This document shows, in pieces, positions 52,619 through 64,000 of a stretch of 64,000 nt of DNA. Origin of the DNA: Erpobdella octoculata (taxonomy: Eukaryota; Annelida; Clitellata; Hirudinida; Erpobdellidae); contig OZ022238.1 in the NCBI GenBank assembly GCA_963978895.1, forward strand, positions 48,082,466 through 48,146,465, read 5' to 3'. The translations under genes and the position numbers were made by a program. The notes beneath the pieces are model-generated. The model ran no database searches and was not told the DNA's origin. It saw only the letters and a list, made by a program, of their open reading frames with translations. The stretch's first letter is position 1; every line of letters begins with the position of its first letter.

Positions 52619-54960
52619 CTCTGAAAGTTAAACTTAGCTTTTCCAGGAAAATCAATGGTCAATCATGTTTTGGTTTTTTAGCCAATCGCAGGACCTTTTG
52701 CATGTTTTCTTCTGCTATTTGTATTTAGCTTTTTACAATTATGAATGAACATACAATACATGTAGCTAAATCGACTCAAGTTTCATGTTTTACATAAACA
52801 CGTTTTAGAAATAAACCTTCGTGTTACTTTATATTTCCGTCGAATTCCATGAATGTGATGTCTGAATATTTTAACAACTTTCTTAAGAAGAAATTGGGCT
52901 GGCATATGTTTCTCTTGAATTTTTTAAAATTGTTATATTTTTATTTTAAGCCATCTTTTTTGTTTGTATATTTTGTTATTATAATTTGCCATACATGTAA
53001 TTTGTTTCTTATTGATAATAATACATTTTGGCTGAAAAGTAAACAACTTTATGAGTATTTCTACTTGTATAAATTTGATGCAGCGGATTGATTAATAATT
53101 TTCATTCACATCTGTTTAAACTCTGATTTGAATAAATGTAAAACTTGGTATAATTTAATATGAAAGTTTCTTGTTTGTTTCAGATTTACGACGACTGTTT
53201 TAAATATTTTTTCAGAGTATTTCTTGTTAAGTTTATTAACAGAAATCGAACTAAAAGAACGATAGAAGTCGACTAGCCAGCTATGAACAAAGGGTATAGT
53301 CATGTGATCGCGAAATAAAAATTATATTGAGCGTACTATTCACAACACTTCTCGTTACGATTCATACAATTTCAATCGACGCGATCATATGAGAAAAAAA
53401 TCATTTTAGTTTCGTTAGGCAAAATGCAATCAAACAATTTTGCTTCAGCACACATTAGGCACGAACAAAGTTTATGACCAAAGGTAGATGCGAAGATCAG
53501 TTGACAGGTGAAACAAAAAAGTCGGTAGAGGGACCAATATAAAATCATTGCTGGTTACGAAAACATCTGTTACTGTTCGATGTAAGAAATTCAAGTTTCG
53601 GTATTTGGATGGGACAGTACACACCAATCCTTCTTGTCTTTTGTATCATTACATTAAACCTAATTCCTAAACGCACAGTTTATGCTTAGGGGAGAAAAGT
53701 CCCTTAGTTAAAATATCTGCAACCATCATTTCAGTAGAAACATAGTCCAACTCGATTTCACAATTCTAGAGGGCTTCTTTAATAAAGTTGTGTTCTGTTG
53801 TAAAACACTGGATTTTTGCTAGTTTCAAGGTTCTTTTTCAAGCAATCGTTTTTTTTTCTAGCTTTTCAAGTAACTGCTGCTCCAGCATACCAATCCAGTA
53901 TACAATTTTCGATCATCTGAATTTGCAGCCTGGGTTCGACGCCAGTAAAGATCTTGAAAATCGGGAACCGTTATCATATTTCCGGAATAATTAAATTAGC
54001 GGCTGTGTTAATGAGTATTCAGAGTCGTGTAAGATGAACATAAGAAAGGTTTACCAGAGTTGAGTTACCGGAATCGCTTTTTGGAAGAAATAATGCATTT
54101 ACGAAAATTTTCCGGGCGTCTAAAAAATTGAGGCGGCAATGCTTAGATTCTTTCTGAGAGAAGCGTAACAGAAACAAACAGTGTTTTTGATGTGAGTGGT
54201 CATAGATCAATTTGAATCCAGCCAGACTCCCAGATTAGGAACACATCGTGTCGGTTTGGATCAGGTCAGAGCAGATTCAAACTGGCTTGGAAAGGAGCGT
54301 GGAGCAACGTCGGGAGGACTACCACATCACATCAGTTTTGATGGCATTTAACAAAAAGTGGCTACGGCAGTAACGTACAACAATAAACTGAATAATAATT
54401 AATTCTATATTAATTTAGGAAAACAAAAGTATCAGAAGAATATTTTTCAGAAATTCATATTTACCTCTAATTTAAGAAAAACCGAAGATGGAAAATTAGA
54501 TCATTATTGGCCAAAATAAATTTCTTGAACACCTTACCGATTTGTTAAATAAGCAAGCCACTATGGATGTCTGGCGCGTTTTTTACTTGAAAACAATAAA
54601 AATGTTGAAAACATTTTTTGTCATTGTTTCTGAGTTCTGACCGTGTTTCAATTAAGGCAACTTTCCATTTCAGACAACTTTCCCCTAAACGTCAGCAGCA
54701 GCAACTGCTGCCAACTGGCACCTCAAAGCAAATTGTAATGCTTCCAATTTAGCGCTGTAATGGCGTTTCGGTCTGAACAAAATTGAATTTGATTTTTTTT
54801 TGTTCCTCGTGGAGACTGTGAGTTTTTTTTCTTTACTATTCTTTTTTCTTAATTTTTATTTTTCTTATAATGTATTCTAGGGATTTCTTGTTAGGCTTTT
54901 CTCAATCTTCTACTCTGCCTACCCGCACTGTTCGACCTAGGATCTATATTTTAATATACT

Positions 54961-55158
54961 TTAACTTAACCAGCGTACAGTGGTATGATACAAAACATCA
55001 CTATGATCCGAGCTGCAATCTTCCAAAGATGTGATAAATTGTCTGTGATTTAGACCTCTCGCCCTGATCAAATTAACAATTTTCACAACTGGATCCACAA
55101 CATGTTTCATGTCAAGCACACTTTTACATAGCATTTCTTGTGTATTATGCAATGTAGA
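54961..55158 (-). pseudogene. hAT transposase fragment (central region)
   Basis: Minus frame [46 protein letters not shown] plus stop; one frameshift upstream joins it to LHCIIHKK. The pattern LHCIIH...RGLNHRQF...VRWLS is typical of GTF2IRD2-like hAT transposases (from memory). Probably the same family as the BED element at 46.2 kb. Confidence 0.7.
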
Positions 55159-55475
55159 ACTTCTACTTTCTCTAACTCTTCTCTTAAGTCTGTTGTTAAT
55201 CGAATAACTGCCTGCCATCAATCTATTATCTCTTGGAGTTTTTCTATGTGTCTCAAGCCTAATCCTAATAAGTTTGAATTAATCTGTTTCAATGAGTTCT
55301 CGAAATCTTTAACTCTGCTTCTTTTGGTTCTGCCACCTCCACCCTCTTTTTTTATTTCTCTTTCTCCTCTTATTCGTAGTTTAGATTTTCTCCAATATGA
55401 TCTAATACTAAATCTTGCAACTTCGATATTCGACGCATTAAACAAATTCTTCCACTGTTCGATGTTCCTTCTCAA
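55159..55475 (-). pseudogene. Unidentified Lys/Arg-rich coiled-coil ORF fragment
   Basis: Minus frame from 55475: [54 protein letters not shown] plus stop, with a likely frameshift into [20 protein letters not shown]. Heptad-like and highly basic. It lies between a hAT and a LINE fragment; likely part of a mobile element. Not recognised. Confidence 0.35.
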
Positions 55476-55489
55476 CTACTTCTAGTTTT

Positions 55490-56012
55490 TTCTTTCATTC
55501 TGTCTTGAATTGACTTGCAATTTTTTCTATTATGATCTACTTGACTATATGTACACTTCATCCTCTTTCTAAAACTTTCAATTGTGCTGCACGGTTAATT
55601 TCTCGCACCTCTTACTTTTCTCATATTTCTCCATCTCTTGTTCTTCACTGGGTTCCTCTTAAATATAGGATGATTTATAAAACTGGCTTACTAATGTTTA
55701 AAATTAAAAATTGCTTTTCTCCACTCTACCTAACTAACTTAATAAAAATACTTCCTAAGTCTGGTCTTCGATCTTCCTCTCTTAGCCACTTTCCTATCTT
55801 TACTGTTAATCGTTTTTTGCTGAACGCTTTTTTTCTACTCTGGTCCATTTCTCTGAAACTCTCTTCTTACTTCACTTACTAAATCTACTTCTTTCACTGT
55901 TTTCCGTCGTGGACTTAAAACTTATCTGTTTAATAAGTTCGTGTCCGAGTGAACGCCGGGAAAAGAGCGCTACAAAAATTTAATAGATTGATTGATCAAT
56001 TGATTGATTGTA
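55490..56012 (+). mobile_element. L2/CR1-like LINE, decayed 3' end
   Basis: Plus strand: TFNCAARLISRTSYFSHISP, LHWVPLKYRMIYK, SGLRSSSLSHF, then after frameshifts LKTYLFNKFV, followed by a short 3' UTR and a (GATT)n tail at about 55984-56010. More decayed than the 39.6-kb copy and of another subfamily. Confidence 0.75.
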
Positions 56013-56746
56013 TTATATTGATGGATGTTGTATGGCATTTTTAGCAATAACGGACAAGTCAACAAGCTATTCACAAACAAGAGAAACAAAAACAATATTT
56101 TACTTTATTTGGCAATAAATGTTTAACAAAGAATATACTTATGAGACAAAAGTATACATTGAACACCTATTGGGCAAAAAACTGCAAATTGCCGACCATC
56201 CAATTTATTCAAAGAATAACTTCAAAAACTACAGTTTTACAGAATTTTTTTAAACTAAAATAAAAGTTAAAAAAATTATTCTGCAGCACAAAATGGTTTT
56301 CTATATCTCCGTTTATTTGTTTTGACTCTTTCCTCTTTCCTAGGGTGATCAGCAAGCTGAACCGAGTAATTCTCTGGCTTTTTTGGGAGATCCTGTTACC
56401 AGTGCCTTCTTTTGTGTATCAAATTCAGTGTAACTGATAATAAAGAATAATGTTTGTAAAATACTATTTTGGGTATAATTGATTTGTTAATTTCACCAAA
56501 AAAACAGATTTTAGCTTTCTCTTTAAGATATCTACTCAAAGTAACAGCGCTAGCAAATATAACTGTTTTGCCCACGTGCTTTTTCATTTTTAATTTGATA
56601 ACCATTTTTCCAAGTTAAAGTTAAATGACTTATGGAACAAGAAACCAAAACATCTGGACTGAAGATGTCGTCAAAATGTTTATCTTATTGCAGGTTATTG
56701 GAAACTTAATAAAAAAAAAATATCTACAAAAACCCAATATGTTACA

Positions 56747-56752
56747 TTTATT
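56747..56752 (-). terminator. Poly(A) signal of MMP-D
   Basis: AATAAA on the minus strand about 66 nt after the stop codon. MMP-C has no exact AATAAA at the same place. Confidence 0.45.
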
Positions 56753-56817
56753 AAGACAATATATCTTTAATTCATATAAAAAAACAACAAAAATAAACGT
56801 AAGCAAAAGGCTATTTC

Positions 56818-56973
56818 TCACGTGTCTTCATAGAAAACATAGAGATAGCCGTTGTAACGTTTTACTAAAGTCTCTGGCTTTACTGGTATTTCGGGCAAAA
56901 GTGTTTCCAGGGACACAGGATTGTCGGGCTTGACATCTAGTTTGTTTTCGTCAAACATTTGCACTTTTCCATC
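56818..56973 (-). CDS. MMP-D exon 11: last hemopexin exon and stop
   Basis: 156 nt encoding [19 protein letters not shown] to [13 protein letters not shown] and TGA. As in MMP-C, there is no C-terminal Cys. Confidence 0.87.
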   Translation of the reverse strand, partial: DGKVQMFDENKLDVKPDNPVSLETLLPEIPVKPETLVKRYNGYLYVFYEDT

Positions 56974-59900
56974 CTAAAACCAATTTGTTTTTCAAATAAT
57001 AAAACCATAATTGGATTCAAAACTTTCTTCGATTGAAAACCAGTTTGAGGACGCGTACAATTTAATAATTCACAATTTGCACGGTTTAAGAGCTGCAAAG
57101 TTAGGATAGATTATAGGTTATACCTGGTAAAGATATATATCTCCTTGATCTTTGATAAAAAAGGCTGCTTTCGGATTCGCTGGATAGTTTTCAGAAGTGA
57201 CTTGCTTCAGTGTTTCGTACATAAACTGGTTGTAAATCCATATTGTTTTGTCTGTTTAATAAAAAAAAATGCCATCAAAGTGAGAAAAAAAAAGATTTAT
57301 TAATTCTTTTAATAATTTTTTTAAAATTTGGCACTACAATATTTTCTTGTTTGTTTCTATTAAACTAATGAGTAACAAAGAAATTGCAACTAAGTATAAT
57401 AGTTACTATAAAGAGTGCGACAATTAATAAAACAAATTTCAAATACTAATAAAATAAAAAAAAGCTAGCGGGAAAAGGAAAGCAACCGGGAACGGGAGAG
57501 CAAGCGAGAGCGAGAATGCGACCGGGAGGGGAGAAGTGACCGGGAACAGGAAAGCGACCAGGAGCGGGAAAACGACTGGGAACGAGGGAGCAAGCGGGAA
57601 AGCGACCGGGAAAGGGAAAACAAGCGGTAAAGCGACCAGGAACGGGGACCAAGCGGGAACGGGAAGAAGGAAACGGGAGCGAAAAAAAAAAACAAAACAA
57701 AAGTCTCTAAAAACTCCGGGCAACTCCGGGAACGCTCTAGTTTTCATTAAATAATTTTAAATTTTTCAATAGAATAATTTATTGGTTTGTTTTTTATTAA
57801 CTAACTAACAAATAAATTGCAAGTGAGTATAATAATTACTTTAAAGAGTATTACAATATAATACAACAAATAAACAAATTATAATAAAAATGAAAAAAAA
57901 CTGAAGTTTTAACTGTACAAAATGACAAATCCTAATTTGACTTTAAAATTTAAAATGACAGTACAAATAACATTATTTTTTTTCAACTTGACTATTTTGA
58001 ACAAAATTCTGCCTAAAATCATAAGAAAAATATTTAAAAGAAAGTTTGTATGCAGCAATTTCTATTAATTATACCTTTGAAAATGTAAGTTTTGTTGGTC
58101 TTTGGTGAGTATACAGCAGCAGATATGTCACTAGGACAATCTTGATAAATATCCTTTGCTGGAACTGGAAATCCGATAAGAGGTCCATTTTCATCAAACT
58201 TCCAAAAATTATCACCATGGAATAAATAAAGAACACCATCTGGACCTAAATAATTAATAAACAAATAATAATATAAATAAACGTTTTTAATCAATCAATT
58301 TGAGTATCATTTATCTATCACTAGCGGGGTTACCCGGCGTTGTCCGGGTTTTTAAAAGTCTTCTATCATTTTTTTCTGATTCTCCTTTCTTTCCCCAAAT
58401 GCTTCTTTCGCTCCCACTTTCTTCATCGCTTGTTTTTCCGCACCCACTACTATACTATTATTTTTTCCCAAAATTGTGTGGGGCTTTGGGACTTAATTGA
58501 TTCTAATGAATACACTTAATTTTGATCTAAAATAAAGTTTGGTTCTACTACAGTGAGTAAAAGCAAGTTATCTTATGAATTCAATCAAAACAACCTAAAA
58601 TGAACCTACCTTCATTTTTTTAATAGATTTTTTATAGTAACTACTTGTTTGTTTTAGAGTTCAACATTGCTATAATGCATGAAATAACTAAAAAAACAAG
58701 TTTTGTTAATAACCTTCCATAATTGCTTTTTTTGATAGCTCACAGGATCTGTCACTGTTTAATAAATCTCTCGGTTTGATTGGTGATTTTGAAGGCTTTT
58801 TATTGTTTTTTTTCTTTGAAGAAACGTTTTTACCTTTTTTTCTTGGTCCTATGGATTTGTTAACAATAGACAAAATTTAGAGAACAAGTATTTGATGCAT
58901 TACAACAATTCGAATTGAATTTATTAATAATATAATTTAGTTTTTGATCAATATATCATAACAAACATGGTGTTTGTACACACCGTATAGATGCTGAATT
59001 CCTTTGATGTCATCAAGTCCCAGCTTGAAATCCGGATCGTAAGGATGTATGTAAGGGAACATAAGAGCCTTTCGGTCAGACGAATGATCAAGTCCGAGAG
59101 CATGACCTATTTCATGAGCGGCTACAGCCATCAAGTTCCTGCCCTGTGGTGATTCATCGGTGAAAAGCTCGTCGTTGTCGAAATGAACGCCACCGTGAGT
59201 TGGATTGAAAGCATGGGCAAGCACGCCATCTAATAGATGTTATTAATACAACGTTAACAAAGTCAGCTGCAATTTAAAACAGTAAAATGTATAATTTCTA
59301 GTTTCTCCATTTTTAAGAATTTAGTTAGAATAAAAAATTCTTGTATGTATTACTTGGACCGTCAAAAGGATATAGACAACCGTGGCGCCGATCTCCAAAT
59401 TTCAGTGAAATGTGTGGTTTGCCTTTTGACACTTCGACAAAATCAATGTTGGCAACTTCAGTCCAAAAAGTGAAAGCTTTTCTTATTGCTTTTCTGAATT
59501 ATATAAAATTTTCATAATTGATAACGTAACGTAACTTAACTTAACGTATCGTAACATAACGTAACATGCTTACGGACGCTGTTGACGTCGACGGGATTTA
59601 AAATTGTTATTAACTAAATATTTTTATCTGTGTTCTTTTGTGATTCAAAAAAATTCAAAAGTTATGTTAGTTTATACAACTTAACTAATATAAAATAAAG
59701 TTGTTAACTAACAACTGAGTTGCTTCAGGCATCTTTCTTTGCCTCCAGTAGTTAAACAGCTTCCATGTTACTGGATTTGTTTTCCATTTCCCTCCTGTGT
59801 TTTGTTGACCAACTTATAGTTATCATAATCACCACTATTAAACATATCACCATTCATCATAATCTTCATTTTCATTATTATTATAATCATAATTGTCATC

Positions 59901-61850
59901 GGCAACAACAACTGTTCGTGAAAAAAGCAATACGGGAACAAATTATTTCAAAACTAGCTAATTTTTTTACTAGGAAATGTTAACTGCATCGCAATTATTA
60001 TTTCACCGCTACCGAATCTCAGAATTTCTGAATACGGAATATAAGTAATCACTAATCACGTTAGTTTATTGACTGAAAAAAGTAAGAAAGTTACCTAGCA
60101 AATTATAACTGGTGCTGTTTGGATCTTTCTTGTCTGGATAACCGCATCGTGCTTTCAGTAGTGTATCTGTAGTTTCTTTGTCAGCTTTTCCGGTTACTGG
60201 TAAGTTGAATTTTTTTTGTGCTTCTCTAAAGATTTTCAAATTTTTAATTATTATAACGAATATAATGCTTATAACGATCATATCACAGGCATAAATGTTT
60301 AAATTAGTTCCAGCCTTATTCACAGTACACCAAAATGTTTGTTTAACTTATTTTGTTAACTCCGACCTAGTTTTGTTTAAATTTCGGCAATAGTACATTA
60401 CAGAAACTTTATTAGTTTTATTATTAAGATTTCAATGGTTTCAATCCATGTTGAATGATAAGCTTAATTTTTTGCAAAAGGATTTTTTCCAATTGTTGAA
60501 CCGTTTTCTGTCAATAGCCAGCCAGTCGCCTTATTTTAAAGTGCGCGTACTGTCAATAGATTCTACGATACAGTTTTGTAACCATAGTTTCTGTGCTTAA
60601 ATATTAAATTTGCAAAATTGTACATATTCTGTACTACAAAGGCAGCCCTGACGTTGCTGTTTAAGTAAAACAATACATACCGTGTAGCTTCAGCTATTGT
60701 GGCCGAGTCAAATTCAACATCTTCTTTTCCAGTTATTTTCAAATAACCAAATTTTTCTAGGAATTCCTACAAATTCAAGTTTTTAAATTATTAACTTTTG
60801 ATTTCTGATTTTTAAAATTAATTTTTGATGATAATTAGACTATAAAAAAAATTTAAACACAGTCCTCTAAATACTTAATATGTGAAGTATGTGGGAAATA
60901 GAAACAAAAGAAACTTTCGAATCAAGATGAAATAAACATTTTTATTCCAAAGTTTTAAATAAAAAAATTAAATAATAAAATAAAATAAAAACTGATAATT
61001 AATTTGTCTGAAATATTTTTTTTTAAATTGTTACAAAGTTTTAATTAATTTTATTCTAAAATTCATTCAAACTTTGTCCAATAAATTTACCAATTCAATA
61101 AAATGTAAAAGCTACAAAGATAAAATGACCCAAACAATTTCAGCTGTATTGAATAACGGAGAGGTGCTATTTTTAAGGGTGAAATGGTCTCATGGTATGG
61201 CTCAAGCAAGCAAGCACGCACGCGAGAAAGCAAACACGATGAAATTAATATTAGGGATTTAACAATTGAACCATAAAAAACTTTGTCTGTTAAAAAATCC
61301 TTTATAATTTTGTAATTCGTTGACTAAAAATGTTTTGCAAATAATTTTTTGATGATTGTAAGTCTATAAAATATCTATAAAATATCAAGACCACAGTCTT
61401 CTAAATGCCTAATATGTAATTTATGTGAAGAAAAATTCAAGAAACCTTTGAACCAATATGGAATAAAAACGTATTTATTAACAATTTTTAAATTGAAAAA
61501 TTAAACGTCTTTTTTCTAATTTTTTTAAAGTTTAAATAATTTGCTTTTTCAATTCACTCAAATTTTGTCCAATCAATCTTAAATTTTAATAGAATATGAA
61601 GTTCGCAGCACCAAAAAAACCGACAAATTATGAACTCGATTGTAAAGATTGAAAACAAAAGTTATTTTCGAATCACTATGGAATAAACAAAAATTTTATT
61701 AAATATTTTTAAAATTTTAATTTAAATATTGCTTTAAAAAAATTAATGATTTGTTTTTCTACATAAAACTTGTACTGCTCGATCAGGTCACTTCTCAAAC
61801 GGCGGTCAAATGGATTTAAATAATGAATGAGTGAGTGAGTGAATGAGTGA

Positions 61851-61884
<34 letters not shown>

Positions 61885-64000
61885 ATGTATGTATGTATGT
61901 ATGTATGTATGTATGTATGTATGTATGTATGTATGTATGTATGTATGTATGTATGTATGTATGTATGTATGTATGTATGTATGTATGTATGTATGTATGT
62001 ATGTATGTATGTATGTATGTATGTATGTATGTATGTATGTATGTATGTATGTTAGCAGTGGCGTAAACAAAAAAGTTAAAGGTTGACTAAATGTAGGGGT
62101 TTTGATGGCGCTTGATTTTCAGTACAGGCTGTTTTGCTTCATTAAAAGTGAAGGGTTAGTATAGTTTTTTTATCATATGCAAATTGTTTCTATAAATGTT
62201 TTATTTAATTTTCTAAGATTATTTTAACCCTAAATTGTTTTCAAAAATGTTGTAATGCAAATTAATTATTTATTAAAATCTACACAAATGATAATTGCTT
62301 ATTAGTTTTCCAAAATCATCTGTAACTTGTGGTCCAACCCAATATCTTTCATGATAAGTAAATGGCTGAGACTTTTTAACCTCTTTGCGCACAAACCGCA
62401 TATTTTCGACCTTAAATAACTTTTTATATGTTTTAAAGCTTTAAAGGGTCTTTCGCCATGTGCTTTGGTGACCGGTACTGTTGCAATATTTTACAGAAAT
62501 TCTGTGACAGTTGGGCATGTACCTATTTCTACAGCTGATTTGAAGGAACCCATAACGTTATCGGGTAGCGTTTTGCTTTCTGATAGGTTAATCAATATCC
62601 GGGCTAAATCTTATGGTACAACATGCTGGCTTTTTCAATATCTTTAAAAAAGCAAGTATTAACATAAGCTATTAGAAATGCACAAATCTGACAGGCTGCA
62701 GACATGTGATTGTTGAATCTTTGGTCAAATCTTTGGTGCAAGTGTGTCAATGAATGATAAAAAATTTGCTCTTTTTAAGTATTGCTAGGTAGTGCTCCAC
62801 GGTGGCAAAAGGGGCCATGCCAGGATGACTTTCCTAAATACGCCAGCGTATATCGTCAATTTTGCATAAGGCGGCGCCTCCACCAGTTAGCAGTTGATGA
62901 AATGGGTGCGTATAGATGTGCAGTAAAAGCTATTTCGTAATTGTACGCTGTCAGTCCTGAATATCCGAAACATTTTCACTTAAACTTATTATGCAAGAAA
63001 TTAGCCGATTACATCATATATTACGCTGGCTATATTGTCCAGAATGAAACATCGCAAGATCAACTTTGTCTTGCTTTTGCAAGCCCGTCCCAAGCCTGGA
63101 GAAAAGAGGAGGAGAAAGTTAAAAGGATCAAATTATGATCCACGACAGAAACTACTTCGGTATTTCTAACACGCTGTTTCAACAGTCTTAAAACACCTAG
63201 TGTAAAGGACTATAAACTATTTCTTAAATAATCGCAAGATATTGAGACTGTCTTACGAAGGCATGGTTTGAAATGTAGTGGTTTTAATTTGTTTGAACCA
63301 GGTTCGATCCAAATCATTCCACATTTTCTGATATTGCTGAGCAGGTAGAACAGCCACATTGTTTAATAACCACATTTAATCATTTAGTGCGATTGGGACT
63401 CTGACTTGACTGAACTTCCTATAATAATGACAGAGAAAGAAAACGTTCTTTATTTAACATCTGTAAGTTACATGTTAAAATTCATAGGTGGGAGATATTA
63501 TCCGGGGAAATATTTTCCGGTTGGGATATTGTCCGGGAAGATAATACTCTGGAAATATCTTACAAGACTCAATATATTTTGTGAACATAACAAAACCCAC
63601 ATTTTTTTGACTTGACAATAATCAAGCATACCATAAAAATATGCTTTTAAAATGTTGCCTTGTTTATATATATATATATAGGCGAGAGATATTGTCCAGG
63701 AGGATAATTTTCGGGGAGATATTGACGGCGAATTATTATATCCGAATAAATATTGTCCAGGGAGAATATTGTCCGGGGAGATATTGTCCAGGGGATTTTT
63801 TCAGGAAGGATATTATCCTGGCCCCAGTATTAGTAATGAACTTTTCTAAATCCACATATCAGTTTTGATTTGACAATGGTCAAGCATGTATCAAGGTATT
63901 TAAAATTATTGTTTGATTCAGTTATTGAAATTAATTATGATAATTAATCATTGAAACTGTTCATCATTACATTAAAAATGAAAACTTACAATCCATGTAA
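56818..64000 (-). CDS. MMP-D: matrix metalloproteinase gene, exon 2 (partial) to stop
   Basis: Fourth copy of the array. Exons on the minus strand: 63990-64000 (start of exon 2, cut by the window edge), 60681-60766, 60095-60225, 59713-59794, 59354-59493, 58984-59229, 58714-58848, 58075-58245, 57124-57251, 56818-56973. From exon 3 onward the frame is open for 424 codons plus stop. It contains the propeptide motif FGYL, switch [24 protein letters not shown], Met-turn ALMFP, hinge, and hemopexin exons with [15 protein letters not shown]. The signal-peptide exon lies beyond the right edge. Like MMP-C it has Cys at the structural-zinc position (HGC). The exon 6 donor is A/gtaata instead of G/gtaata, so Asn replaces Gly in the calcium-loop motif PFDGPG. 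It is the copy closest to MMP-C. Confidence 0.9.
57124..57251 (-). CDS. MMP-D exon 10: hemopexin blades 2-3
   Basis: 128 nt encoding [20 protein letters not shown] and [20 protein letters not shown], ending at CAG/gtataa. Confidence 0.87.
57455..57745 (-). mobile_element. GC-minisatellite element in MMP-D intron 9
   Basis: GCGGGAAAGCGACCGGGAA-type units with end GGGAACGCTCTAGTTTTCA, shared with MMP-C at 36.57 kb. Confidence 0.65.
58075..58245 (-). CDS. MMP-D exon 9: hemopexin blades 1-2
   Basis: 171 nt encoding [20 protein letters not shown] and [18 protein letters not shown], ending IFKG. Flanked by tatttag and gtataatt. Confidence 0.9.
58320..58460 (+). mobile_element. GC-minisatellite element in MMP-D intron 8
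   Basis: Begins ACTAGCGGGGTTACCCGGCG, TTGTCCGGG, then the TCTATCATTTTTTTCT segment; the repeat part is short. Confidence 0.6.
58714..58848 (-). CDS. MMP-D exon 8: hinge and hemopexin entry
   Basis: 135 nt encoding [18 protein letters not shown], then [18 protein letters not shown] to AIMEG. Same length as in MMP-C, with amino-acid substitutions but no indels. Confidence 0.82.
58984..59229 (-). CDS. MMP-D exon 7: catalytic zinc site
   Basis: 246 nt encoding [36 protein letters not shown], Met-turn ALMFPY and GIQHLYG. All zinc-ligand His and the catalytic Glu are present. Confidence 0.9.
59354..59493 (-). CDS. MMP-D exon 6: structural zinc loop
   Basis: 140 nt encoding [20 protein letters not shown] to [12 protein letters not shown]. 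Cys stands where HGD normally has Asp. The donor is A/gtaata. Confidence 0.86.
59713..59794 (-). CDS. MMP-D exon 5: first strand of catalytic domain
   Basis: 82 nt encoding [17 protein letters not shown] and then [10 protein letters not shown], with donor TT/gttagt. The reading frame used here is open in all four copies, whereas the neighbouring Asp/Asn-rich frame is closed in three. Confidence 0.75.
60095..60225 (-). CDS. MMP-D exon 4: propeptide with cysteine switch
   Basis: 131 nt encoding [20 protein letters not shown] and [17 protein letters not shown]. The switch Pro is replaced by Ala. Confidence 0.87.
60681..60766 (-). CDS. MMP-D exon 3: propeptide start
   Basis: 86 nt encoding [20 protein letters not shown] and ATIAEAT; equals exon 3 of A, B and C in length and phase. 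Confidence 0.85.
61843..62052. repeat. (GAGT)n, (GT)n and (GTAT)n compound microsatellite
   Basis: GAGTGAGTGAGT passes into GTGTGT and then about 46 GTAT units. Lies in MMP-D intron 2. Confidence 0.95.
62302..62590 (-). pseudogene. hAT transposase C-terminal dimerisation fragment
   Basis: Minus frame: [18 protein letters not shown], an in-frame stop, then [57 protein letters not shown] and stop at 62302-62304. PVTxAxxERxFxALxxIKxYLRS is the hAT C-terminal motif. A CAGTGGCGTAAAC end-like sequence lies at 62057. One nonsense codon makes it dead. Confidence 0.7.
63488..63830. repeat. GGAGATATTGTCC minisatellite, MMP-D intron 2
   Basis: Two blocks, 63488-63560 and 63680-63830, with a unique spacer containing a short (TA)n. 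Clear GGGGAGATATTGTCCAGGGG units. Confidence 0.65.

Larger units (their letters stand above)
51800..54950. other. MMP-C exon 1 region and spacer towards MMP-D
   Basis: 52240-52380 contains AACGTTG / TTTTCGTTGTATATGAATTA sequences in inverted arrangement next to exon 1. 52650-53230 is the duplicated upstream flank. 53230-54010 shows nothing recognisable, and 54500-54950 is AT-rich with no exon. Confidence 0.35.

Noticed and set aside
61816..62086. Tyr-Val-Cys-Met and Thr-Tyr-Ile-His repeat frames
   Set aside because: Microsatellite translation only.

Overview
This is strongly AT-rich, intron-rich, transposon-rich animal DNA. It carries spliced secreted metalloproteinase genes with GT-AG introns, tRNA-derived SINEs, L2/CR1-like LINE ends, hAT transposons, an LTR element and long (TA)n, (GGAT)n, (GTCA)n and (GTAT)n arrays. 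It has no bacterial or plastid character. An aquatic invertebrate (cnidarian, tunicate or mollusc grade) would fit, but the species cannot be named from the sequence alone.

The backbone is a head-to-tail array of four matrix metalloproteinase (MMP, M10A) paralogues, all on the minus strand. I rebuilt the exons by matching homologous exons across the copies, and the splice phases agree. From left to right: MMP-A (5717-18798) is a broken copy; MMP-B (28626-33935) is open but stops just after the catalytic domain; MMP-C (35854-52574) is complete with 11 exons and about 485 aa; MMP-D (56818-64000+) is complete from exon 3 to the stop, with exon 1 beyond the right edge. The shared layout is signal peptide, acidic/Thr linker, propeptide with cysteine switch, catalytic domain with HExxHxxGxxH and Met-turn, Lys-rich hinge, and a hemopexin-like domain of three exons (C and D only). 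No furin site is visible. Introns and flanks of the four copies share repeats, so much of this DNA was copied with the genes.

At the left edge a separate signal-peptide exon (838-934, minus) starts another secreted-protein gene that runs out of the window. Decayed copies of that exon lie at 2.6 kb and 26.6 kb.

The rest is mobile DNA. An apparently young non-autonomous LTR element (16155-18129) carries one SAP-domain acidic ORF. There is a 975-bp hAT inside the MMP-A hinge exon and a 639-bp hAT with a BED finger and perfect 8-bp target duplication (46032-46670) nested in a broken multicopy gene. A second broken multicopy gene lies at 9.8-11.3 kb. A twin pair of 1.55-1.66 kb elements has about 157-bp internal repeats (21.5 and 41.4 kb). 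Other items are LINE ends at 39.6 and 55.5 kb, hAT fragments at 48.6, 55.0 and 62.3 kb, three tRNA-SINEs, a GC-rich minisatellite element in at least eleven places, a long palindromic MITE (12.65 kb), and a candidate hammerhead motif (23.35 kb). The most notable biology is in the MMP array: C and D, the copies that keep a hemopexin domain, have Cys in place of the structural-zinc Asp, and the hemopexin domain lacks its usual C-terminal Cys.
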